A stretch of 5,198 bases of DNA from assembly GCA_023423675.1 (NCBI GenBank), contig JAFAFD010000475.1, positions 1 to 5,198 of the forward strand. The letters run 5' to 3'. This document shows, piece by piece, positions 1-4,596 of this stretch; position 1 is the first letter of the stretch; the number at the start of each line of letters is the position of its first letter. The position numbers and the translations under genes were made by a program. The DNA is from Pseudomonadota bacterium. GTDB lineage: Bacteria; Pseudomonadota; Gammaproteobacteria; Xanthomonadales; Xanthomonadaceae. The notes under the pieces were generated by a model. That model was not told the origin of the DNA. It did no database searches and worked only from the letters and a program-made list of their open reading frames with translations.

Positions 1-409
1 GATCGCGCTGGACATGGTGATCCGCGTGTCGGCATCGTTCTGGGCCAGTGCGCTGATCGAGAAGTTCCTGCTGGATCCGGAAGGAGGCGTGAACATGACC
101 AGCCAAGCGCTGCAGCAGGGCGGCATGGGCCTCATCCTCACCACGCTTATCCTGACCGCGCCCCCAATGGCTGCGATGTTCTTCCAGGGAACCATGGGTA
201 GCTTCATGGCATATTCGCAGATTGGTGGAAGTCCGGTTGCGGCAGCACCGGGGCCGAATGGGCAGCCGCCGGGGAGTTATTCGCCCTCGACGCCAGCATC
301 GACGAACTCCAATATAGCTGATGGTTCCGTCGTTCCTAGAATGCACGCTGGTAACCAGAGTTCTCCGCCCACTGCGGGTCAAATGGGTAAGGCCAGTTCC
401 AATTCGTAA
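1..409 (+). CDS. virB6: VirB6-like type IV secretion inner-membrane channel protein, C-terminal part
   Basis: The reading frame is open from the window edge (first full codon at 2) and ends at TAA 407-409, so about 135 C-terminal residues are visible. VirB6/TrbL proteins are polytopic inner-membrane subunits of the type IV secretion channel. Visible here are an amphipathic/hydrophobic stretch (residues ~9-24), a Gly-Gly-Met-Gly start to a strongly hydrophobic segment (~40-61) containing the TAPPMAAMFFQG motif typical of this family, then a Gly/Pro/Ser/Ala-rich, probably disordered tail (~75-135). Third-position GC falls sharply inside the tail: 25 of the first 30 codons end in G/C, but only 14 of the last 32 (from 311) do. 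The first DUF4189 gene follows after 37 bases, probably in the same operon. The family call is firm; assignment to the X-T4SS subtype rests on neighbours. Confidence 0.85.
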   Translation, partial: IALDMVIRVSASFWASALIEKFLLDPEGGVNMTSQALQQGGMGLILTTLILTAPPMAAMFFQGTMGSFMAYSQIGGSPVAAAPGPNGQPPGSYSPSTPASTNSNIADGSVVPRMHAGNQSSPPTAGQMGKASSNS

Positions 410-436
410 TGCTGATATCGATTTGCCAGTGCACTG

Positions 437-441
437 AGGAG
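437..441 (+). promoter_or_regulatory. Ribosome binding site of first DUF4189 gene
   Basis: AGGAG lies 5 bases before the ATG at 447. It supports that start, which also gives a complete signal peptide. Confidence 0.7.
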
Positions 442-446
442 TCCTG

Positions 447-989
447 ATGAGAGCGTTCAATTATTGGCAAACGATGATTCTTTTAACGGGACTGGTTTGC
501 TCTGGAGCTGTCCTGGCGGAGGGAGGTAGTTGCCCGCCAGGCTCCTATCCTGTGGGAGGAAAGGGCGCCAGCGGGTGTGCGCCAATCCCCGGGGCCGGTC
601 AGGGGGAAGACAGTGACCTTCCACCTATGCCTCCCCGGCAAACTGGCCGTTGGCATTCACGATATGGCGCAATCGCTCAGTCAAAAAGCACCGCACTTGC
701 CGGCGCGTCTGCCGGTCGTGAAAGCGCTGAAGAGGCATTGGCGGAGGCCCTTGAGAAGTGCAGTGCTGAGGGGGCTAAAGACTGCGAGGCGCTGTTGACA
801 TACTCCAACCAATGCGCAGCTTGGGTGGTTCCTAAGGTCGAAGGGCCCGGTTATCGCTGGGGCGTTGCTGCGGGAAAGACGATCAGGCAGGCGAAGAAGA
901 ACGCTGAAGGTCGATGCAAGGACCCAAAGGGTGGCAAGTGCGAAGTGTTCTATTCTGCTTGTAGCGAGCCTTTCTTCGAGAAGTTCTGA
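447..989 (+). CDS. Exported cysteine-rich DUF4189 protein, copy 1
   Basis: A 180-residue protein. Residues 1-24 form a signal peptide (hydrophobic core ILLTGLVCSGAV, probable signal peptidase I site VLA/EGG); there is no lipobox. The mature start carries CPPGSYP followed by GCAPIPG (Cys29 and Cys44), then a Pro-rich linker (~50-65), then a DUF4189-type domain (~68-172) beginning W-x3-YGAIA. Its cysteines follow a regular pattern: Cys105-x7-Cys113-x9-Cys123 in the first half (with YSNQC) and Cys157-x7-Cys165-x6-Cys172 in the second. The eight mature cysteines suggest disulfides formed in the periplasm. The C-terminus ends FEKF. It is the closest paralogue of copy 3: about 71 of 114 residues match from GRW onward. 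DUF4189 has no established biochemical role. Location directly after virB6 suggests a periplasmic accessory or protective role for the secretion system, which is inference. Confidence 0.88.
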   Translation: MRAFNYWQTMILLTGLVCSGAVLAEGGSCPPGSYPVGGKGASGCAPIPGAGQGEDSDLPPMPPRQTGRWHSRYGAIAQSKSTALAGASAGRESAEEALAEALEKCSAEGAKDCEALLTYSNQCAAWVVPKVEGPGYRWGVAAGKTIRQAKKNAEGRCKDPKGGKCEVFYSACSEPFFEKF

Positions 990-991
990 TT

Positions 992-1003
992 CGTGACGTC
1001 ACG
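992..1003 (+). repeat. Perfect 12-bp palindrome after DUF4189 copy 1
   Basis: CGTGACGTCACG is a perfect palindrome starting two bases after the stop codon of copy 1. It has no loop and no T tract, so it is unlikely to be an intrinsic terminator. It could be a dimeric regulator site or chance. The GTGA/TCAC arms are only 2 bases apart, too close for a CRP/Clp site. Confidence 0.4.
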
Positions 1004-1056
1004 TGTTGGGTGAGCATGGAGTCAGCTATTCGCCGCCATGCGCAGCATGCCGAGTT

Positions 1057-1089
1057 GAGACGCCAACTCAAGTGCTAGAGAGGCGTCTC
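1057..1089 (+). repeat. Inverted repeat with 8-bp perfect arms
   Basis: GAGACGCC (1057-1064) and GGCGTCTC (1082-1089) are exact reverse complements around a 17-base loop. A competing hairpin, GAGTTG (1052-1057) with CAACTC (1064-1069), overlaps the left arm. No T run follows, so a classical terminator is unlikely; mRNA processing or stability is possible. It lies in the 373-base gap between copies 1 and 2. Confidence 0.4.
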
Positions 1090-1121
1090 TGCTGAAAAGA
1101 GCATCAGGGATGTCGGGATGA

Positions 1122-1349
1122 AGGCTCAAGAGCTCAGCAAGTGCGTGGCAGGACCGGTTGTGCGGGGGGCTAATGGGGCAGCCGTCGGGTAGCTACACTG
1201 TCCCCTCGGCTCCCGTGAAGGGTGGTGACGCGGATGCAATGGGGGGAGGGCTTGGCGGGGCGAATGGTAGGGTGAGCGTTCCGCAAGGTATCTCGTCATC
1301 CCCTCAGGATTCAGGACTCCGGGCAGCGCATAGAAATCCTGGCCATTGA
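1122..1349 (+). pseudogene. Reading frame echoing the VirB6 tail (possible duplication remnant)
   Basis: This frame is open from just after TGA 1119-1121 to TGA 1347-1349 and encodes Gly/Ser/Pro-rich sequence with no recognisable domain. Residues around 1167-1196 read GLMGQPSGSY, against GPNGQPPGSY in the virB6 tail (251-280). The DNA matches at 22 of 30 positions without a gap and in the same codon phase. Like the virB6 tail, it ends just before a DUF4189 gene (13 bases before the start at 1363). I see no good ribosome site for a start such as TTG 1158. The best reading is a leftover virB6 3' end from duplication of a virB6-tail plus DUF4189 unit; a chance match in low-complexity sequence is the alternative. 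The rest of the 990-1362 gap holds only the palindrome and inverted repeat listed separately. Confidence 0.35.
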
Positions 1350-1352
1350 TGT

Positions 1353-1357
1353 GGAGG
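1353..1357 (+). promoter_or_regulatory. Ribosome binding site deciding the start of DUF4189 copy 2
   Basis: GGAGG lies 5 bases before ATG 1363. This favours 1363 over the in-frame GTG at 1351, which overlaps this site and has no ribosome site of its own, and over the later ATG at 1381. Confidence 0.65.
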
Positions 1358-1362
1358 TGGTT

Positions 1363-1977
1363 ATGTTGCGCGGTCTGCGAATGTTTTTGATCTTGCTTGC
1401 CCTGGCCGCCCCTGCCTCGGCACTCGCGGAGGGAAGGTGCCCTCCCGGTCAGTATCCAGTTGGAGGCCAAGGTGTCGGCGGATGTGCCCCGATTCCGGGA
1501 GGAGCCGGAGGTGACGCAGCTGAAACTGCACCCCGGCCAATTGGTTATTGGATTAAGACGTGGGGAGCAATTGCGCTTTCCCCGAAATCGGGCGACATGG
1601 GAGCAGCGGTAGGCCACAAGGAAAAAGCAGCAGCGGTAGCAGAAGCGCAAGCTAGATGTGCGACCTACGGCGCGGCCGACTGTAAAGTTCTGACTACTTA
1701 CAAGAATCAGTGCGTCGCCTATGCAACTGATACTGAGAAGATGAAGGTCAAATCTGGCACCGCTGCATCGAAAGAGGACGCGACGAGGGTCGTGATGGCG
1801 GCTTGCGCGAAATCGGGATTGAATGACTGCAAGGTTCTTTACACAGACTGCTCCGAGCCGATTTTCAAGTCCTACTGCAATGAAGTGGCGTTGCCGCTGG
1901 CCAGGCAATCAAGGAATCGGAGAGAAATGCGATATTTGGCAGAAACGCGTGCTGGTGTGAATGGAGGGCTGGTGTGA
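1363..1977 (+). CDS. Exported DUF4189 protein, copy 2, with C-terminal extension
   Basis: A 204-residue protein from ATG 1363. Residues 1-22 are a signal peptide (core MFLILLALAAPAS, probable cut ALA/EGR). The mature start has CPPGQYP and GCAPIPG (Cys26, Cys41), then a short linker and a DUF4189-type domain starting TWGAIA (~66-71). Cysteine spacing is the family pattern: Cys99-x7-Cys107-x9-Cys117 with YKNQC, then Cys148-x7-Cys156-x6-Cys163. Where copies 1 and 3 stop at FEKF, this copy reads IFKSY and continues for 33 residues that are Arg-rich, contain an extra Cys172 and resemble nothing in the other copies. The extension looks like read-out into former intergenic DNA after loss of a stop. 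It carries the gene into a 4-base GTGA overlap with copy 3, so translation of the two is probably coupled. It is the most divergent intact copy. Function is unknown. Confidence 0.85.
   Translation: MLRGLRMFLILLALAAPASALAEGRCPPGQYPVGGQGVGGCAPIPGGAGGDAAETAPRPIGYWIKTWGAIALSPKSGDMGAAVGHKEKAAAVAEAQARCATYGAADCKVLTTYKNQCVAYATDTEKMKVKSGTAASKEDATRVVMAACAKSGLNDCKVLYTDCSEPIFKSYCNEVALPLARQSRNRREMRYLAETRAGVNGGLV
1963..1968 (+). promoter_or_regulatory. Ribosome binding site for GTG start of DUF4189 copy 3
   Basis: GGAGGG inside the end of copy 2, 5 bases before the GTG at 1974. It supports a non-ATG start overlapping the upstream stop codon. Confidence 0.65.
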
Positions 1978-2513
1978 CCAGAGCTTTCTTACTGCTGGCG
2001 CTGCTGTGCTCTGCCACGGTTGCCCGTGCCGAAGGTAGGTGCCCACCTGGCCAGTACCCTATAGGTAGCTCGCAGGGAGTGCTGGGCTGTGCTCCAATTC
2101 CTGGCGCGCAGCAATCGCAACAGGGGCAGGGCGAGAACGACGCGCCAATAATGCCGCCGCGGGCTACCGGTCGCTGGTATTCAAGGTTCGGTGCACTGGT
2201 GCAGTCGAAAAGCACGTTTGTTGTCGGCTTGTCTGCCGACAAGGAGTCTGCGGAAGACGCTCTCGCAGATGCAAGAATGATGTGTGGTTCTGAAGGTGCA
2301 AGGGATTGTGAAACTGTTTTTACTTATTCCAATCAGTGCGCGGCGTGGCTTGTGCCGTCCGTCGAGGGAGGGGGGAACCTAACTGGTATCTCCGCCGGGA
2401 AGAGTATCAGGGAGGCCGAAAAGAACGCTCGCAAGCTCTGCAAGGACACGACGGGAAAGAAGTGCAAGACGTTCTACGCAGCGTGCAGCAAGCCAGTATT
2501 TGAGAAGTTCTGA
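1974..2513 (+). CDS. Exported cysteine-rich DUF4189 protein, copy 3
   Basis: A 179-residue protein starting at GTG 1974, which overlaps the stop of copy 2 (GTGA). The start is chosen because it gives a full signal peptide (residues 1-19, core AFLLLALLCSATV, cut ARA/EGR) and a good ribosome site. The mature part begins CPPGQYPIG and GCAPIPG (Cys23, Cys39), then a Gln/Gly/Pro-rich linker and a DUF4189-type domain opening W-x3-FGAL (~68-74). Cysteines sit at 104, 112, 122 (YSNQC), 156, 164 and 171, and the C-terminus is FEKF. It is closely related to copy 1 (about 62% in the domain), while its N-terminal cassette is closest to copy 4 (both have GVLGCAPIPGA). That mix fits repeated duplication and recombination among copies. 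Only 29 of the first 50 codons end in G/C, against 42 of 49 in the downstream effector. Function unknown; presumably periplasmic. Confidence 0.87.
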   Translation: MTRAFLLLALLCSATVARAEGRCPPGQYPIGSSQGVLGCAPIPGAQQSQQGQGENDAPIMPPRATGRWYSRFGALVQSKSTFVVGLSADKESAEDALADARMMCGSEGARDCETVFTYSNQCAAWLVPSVEGGGNLTGISAGKSIREAEKNARKLCKDTTGKKCKTFYAACSKPVFEKF

Positions 2514-2523
2514 GTGGAATTGT

Positions 2524-2539
2524 CCCGGCCGGGGCCGGG
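2524..2539 (+). repeat. GC-only hairpin after DUF4189 copy 3
   Basis: CCCGGC (2524-2529) pairs with GCCGGG (2534-2539) around a 4-base loop, 10 bases after the stop of copy 3. No T tract follows, so it may only pause transcription or protect the mRNA end. From here to 2728 I see no gene or other convincing element. Confidence 0.4.
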
Positions 2540-2728
2540 TGTGAAGGCGAGCCTGTTATGGCCGTTTCTGCATCTGTGATTGGTCGGTTGTTGCACGGTT
2601 GCGCTTGGGTGGCGTGTGCTTGCTGGGCGAGGCTGCAATGATCGTCGTCGTGTCACACGCGCGCACCTCAATGAAGTGATCGGTTGGGCAAAGCCTGATC
2701 AAATCCTGGAGTCTCAGGGAAGTGGCGG

Positions 2729-2968
2729 ATGGACATGTTCAGTGGCCCGATGAGAGTTTTGATGCTCTTTTTTTCGATGGCAGCTCTCGGAAGCGCTTTC
2801 TACTGTGAGTGCGCCCGTGCTGCCGGTAGCTATGTGCCGACTTAAACGACGAATGCGCAGAATCACGCTGCACCTGCGGCAGGTTCCAGCGGAGGGAGAA
2901 ATCTGGGTGGCAGCGCGCCTACGGATGGCCCGGGTCCAGGGACATACGGAAAAGCTCGAGTTCAGTAA
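2729..2968 (+). pseudogene. Small signal-peptide-like frame interrupted by one stop
   Basis: From ATG 2729 the frame encodes 38 residues to TAA 2843-2845, then stays open for 40 more codons to TAA 2966-2968. The first part looks like an export signal: MRVLMLFFSMAALGSAF, then CARA/AGSY as a possible cut. The part after the stop is Ala/Gly/Pro/Ser-rich, like the VirB6 tail. GCCCGTGC followed by GGTAG four bases later also occurs at the signal-peptide end of copy 3, so this may be a decayed DUF4189-type N-terminus joined to tail-like sequence. An AGGGAAG lies 6 bases before ATG 2729, so a 38-residue peptide could be made. The frame ends 44 bases before copy 4. No family is recognised. It is the only notable content of the 2514-3012 gap besides the hairpin at 2524. 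Confidence 0.35.
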
Positions 2969-3000
2969 TTATCGCTGCCGTCAGTCGCCACCGTTAGTGG

Positions 3001-3006
3001 AGGAGG
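3001..3006 (+). promoter_or_regulatory. Strong ribosome binding site for TTG start of DUF4189 copy 4
   Basis: AGGAGG lies 6 bases before TTG 3013. Starting at the first in-frame ATG (3049) would lose most of the signal peptide, so TTG is preferred. Confidence 0.7.
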
Positions 3007-3012
3007 CCAGTC

Positions 3013-3474
3013 TTGCATAAGGGTCTTTTAATTGTTGTTCTCTTGACCATGCACGCGACGGCATGGGCGGAGGGTCGTTGCCCGCCCGGCCAGTATCCAA
3101 CTGGTGGCTCAAATGGAGTTCTGGGCTGCGCTCCAATCCCCGGAGCAAATGGCGAGACCGCTCAGCCACCAGCGCCAGTTCCTACAGGAAAGTGGGAGTC
3201 GCGCTGGGGTGCAATTGCAGAGGATGAGGACGTTCCGGTTGGGGCCGTAACTCCAATCGGCGTTGCTGTCTCTCGAAAGTCAAAGCAGGATGCCAGGGGG
3301 GCTGCCCTTGATGCTTGCTCGCAGCGCGGAGGCAAGAGATGCGTAGTTCGCCTCGCCTACCATGACCAATGTGCCGTTATTGCGGATTTGCCGGTGTGGC
3401 GATGGATTCCCGTGGCGACACCTTCATCAGCAATTCGATGCGATCGCAGCGGAAGGCCAAGCGTGAGGCGTTGA
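3013..3474 (+). CDS. DUF4189 copy 4, 5' part, truncated by frame change
   Basis: Starts at TTG 3013. Residues 1-19 form a signal peptide (core GLLIVVLLTMHATA, cut AWA/EGR), followed by CPPGQYPTG and GCAPIPG (Cys23, Cys39), a Pro-rich linker, and W-x3-WGAIAEDE (61-72). The first DUF4189 half is complete: Cys102-x7-Cys110-x9-Cys120 with YHDQC. After about Ala124 (codon 3382-3384) family similarity stops, and the frame runs out through 28 unrelated residues, including WRWIP, to a stop at 3472-3474. The matching domain continues in another frame (see 3369-3719); a loss of one base or gain of two would account for the shift. Just before the break only 27 of 50 codons end in G/C, against 41 of 50 just after it in the new frame. 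A 153-residue product could still be exported, but it lacks the second half of the domain and is probably non-functional. Confidence 0.7.
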   Translation: MHKGLLIVVLLTMHATAWAEGRCPPGQYPTGGSNGVLGCAPIPGANGETAQPPAPVPTGKWESRWGAIAEDEDVPVGAVTPIGVAVSRKSKQDARGAALDACSQRGGKRCVVRLAYHDQCAVIADLPVWRWIPVATPSSAIRCDRSGRPSVRR

Positions 3475-3719
3475 AGGAGTGCAAGGAATTCGGCAAGGGT
3501 GAGTGCACGCTGGCCACGCTGTTCCAGGGGCAGTGTGTGGCGGTCGCCCACGCAGGTCTGGGCACAGGGACCACCAGCGTTGTCGCGGCCATGTCCGAGC
3601 AGGGTGCGGTGATTCTTGCCATGCAGCAGTGCGCCGCGAAGGCGAGCGGGAAGCAACTCTCGCCGGACCAGTGCCGGATCGCAAGAACCAAGTGCACCGC
3701 AGACATCTTCATCCCGTAG
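3369..3719 (+). pseudogene. DUF4189 copy 4/5, 3' part in shifted frame
   Basis: DUF4189-like sequence resumes at about 3384 (GFAGVAMDSRG) and runs to TAG 3717-3719. It holds another first half, Cys-x7-Cys-x9-Cys with FQGQC, and then a second half, Cys-x13-Cys-x6-Cys ending CRIARTKC. Joined to the 5' part, the locus would have two first halves and one second half, unlike copies 1-3, which have one of each. This suggests fusion of two neighbouring paralogues by an out-of-frame deletion near 3375-3390. High third-position GC (41 of 50 codons from 3390) matches the native genes rather than the upstream copies. No signal peptide and no convincing ribosome site precede ATG 3369 or ATG 3402, so independent translation is unlikely. 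A sequencing error in a natural two-domain gene remains possible. Confidence 0.6.
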
Positions 3720-3768
3720 CGTGCTTCGATCAGTAGTGGTGCGTTGTTTTGTGATCTAGCGCGCTTTT
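3718..3768 (+). terminator. Intrinsic terminator ending the virB6-DUF4189 block
   Basis: AGCGTGCTTCGATCA (3718-3732) pairs with TGATCTAGCGCGCT (3752-3765). This gives 13 pairs including one G-T, one small internal bulge and a 19-base loop, followed directly by TTTT (3765-3768). It overlaps the stop codon of the DUF4189 3' part. It separates that block from the immunity/effector pair, which therefore probably has its own promoter. In the remaining gap (3769-3988) I see no gene and no promoter I would defend. Confidence 0.65.
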
Positions 3769-3973
3769 CTGCTTATGCAGATTTCGACGTAGAGAACCTG
3801 CTCGCGGTAAGCTGCTGTGCGTCAGAAAAATGACGCGCCGGTACGAACGACTGCAGGAGCTTTCCCGTCCATGAGGACTGTGCCCGCCCGCCCGACGGGT
3901 GATGCTTGCCAGCTTCCCCGACGCGCCACGCCCGGCGCTATGATCCGCGATGGCGGTCGACGCGGCGTTTTCG

Positions 3974-3979
3974 AAGGAG
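3974..3979 (+). promoter_or_regulatory. Ribosome binding site favouring the 3989 start
   Basis: AAGGAG lies 9 bases before ATG 3989. The earlier in-frame ATG at 3950 has no purine-rich site in front of it. A later ATG at 4013 has AAGGGA 12 bases upstream and is a weaker alternative. Confidence 0.55.
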
Positions 3980-3988
3980 TGGCTGGGG

Positions 3989-4525
3989 ATGGAGAAGGGA
4001 AGTGGCGCGCACATGGACGATGCCCTGGCATTTGTTCCCTCCGGCGCGAACCTGCTGGAAGCCGTGCGCGGCGAGCGCAACGGCGAGGGTGTCCAATACC
4101 AGTTGCTGGTGATCGACCAGCCGTTGCCGGAAGGGCTGTCGCCCGGCCAGCACGGTCCCAACCGGGTGCTGCTGTTGCTGCGCGGTGATGGCCGTGGCCG
4201 CTGGCAGCTGGCAGCGCGCAACGACACGCTGGTGCCGTGTTCCACGCGCGGTGGCCTGGCGGGAGACCCTTTTGCGTATGCAATGGTAGAGGAAGACACT
4301 TTCAGCGTGATCACCAACGGTGGCAGCCGCCAGCGCTGGAGCAGTACCTACACCTTCCGCTTTGCCCCTGCGGAGAGTGCGTGCTGGGTCGATGCGGTGC
4401 GCCGCAAGGTCGTGGACATCGAGACCGAGGCGACCAACATCCGCGAATTCTCGGCAACGGAACTGGGGCGCGTGCGGTTCGAGGACTTCGACCCGGCCAC
4501 GGTCGCCGAGGTATCGCTGCCATGA
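3989..4525 (+). CDS. Probable X-T4SS immunity protein (XAC2610/PliI-like domain)
   Basis: A 178-residue protein from ATG 3989 (191 if begun at 3950). The central part resembles the lysozyme-inhibitor-like domain of the X. citri immunity protein XAC2610: NRVLLLLRGDGRGRW, then RNDTLVPC, GGLAGDPF and GGSRQRWSSTYTFRF (residues ~71-138 in 191-residue numbering). XAC2610 protects against its neighbouring GH19 peptidoglycan hydrolase, and the same gene order holds here: this gene ends 57 bases before a GH19 effector. Known family members are exported, but no signal peptide or lipobox is visible from any of the three possible ATGs. The frame is closed by TGA 3941-3943, and the other two upstream frames show no signal peptide either. 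Two cysteines are present (97 and 145). Codon use is GC-rich and native-looking. The pairing is well supported; the target and cell compartment are inference. Confidence 0.72.
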   Translation: MEKGSGAHMDDALAFVPSGANLLEAVRGERNGEGVQYQLLVIDQPLPEGLSPGQHGPNRVLLLLRGDGRGRWQLAARNDTLVPCSTRGGLAGDPFAYAMVEEDTFSVITNGGSRQRWSSTYTFRFAPAESACWVDAVRRKVVDIETEATNIREFSATELGRVRFEDFDPATVAEVSLP

Positions 4526-4596
4526 ACCAGGCTCCAACCGGCGGAATGGAATCCGCGCTGATGACGATCCAGGAGTTGCACCGTGTCGACGGATAG
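4522..4596 (+). other. Possible 24-codon coupling frame between immunity and effector genes
   Basis: ATG 4522 overlaps the immunity stop codon as ATGA and opens a 24-codon frame ending TAG 4594-4596, just inside the effector gene in another frame. A GAGG lies about 10 bases before the ATG. Translating it would carry ribosomes onto the effector start and could couple the two genes. It may equally be chance; the peptide matches nothing I know. Confidence 0.25.
4571..4575 (+). promoter_or_regulatory. Ribosome binding site for GTG start of the effector
   Basis: AGGAG lies 7 bases before GTG 4583. GTG 4583 is the first start codon after the in-frame stop TGA 4562-4564; the next in-frame ATG falls at residue 28, inside the catalytic region. 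Confidence 0.75.

Noticed and set aside
992..1003. CRP/Clp binding site
   Set aside because: The GTGA and TCAC arms are 2 bases apart rather than about 6.
1126..1908. 260-codon minus-strand open frame
   Set aside because: It overlaps a clear signal-peptide-bearing DUF4189 gene on the other strand and gives low-complexity Arg/Ser/Pro sequence without any domain.
447..3084. DUF4189 proteins as lipoproteins
   Set aside because: The first mature cysteine is three to five residues after the predicted cut, and no L-x-x-C lipobox is present; signal peptidase I sites fit better.
3360..3400. Programmed ribosomal frameshift joining the two DUF4189 parts
   Set aside because: No slippery heptamer or obvious stimulatory stem is visible, and the composition change at the same point favours recombination.
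3740..3780. Sigma-70 promoter TTGTGA with an 18-base spacer and TTATGC for the immunity gene
   Set aside because: The -10 match is poor, and the proposed -35 falls in the terminator stem-loop.
3730..4317. 195-codon minus-strand open frame over the gap before the immunity gene
   Set aside because: Its sequence is composition-driven, it shows no convincing start signal, and it runs antisense into the immunity domain.
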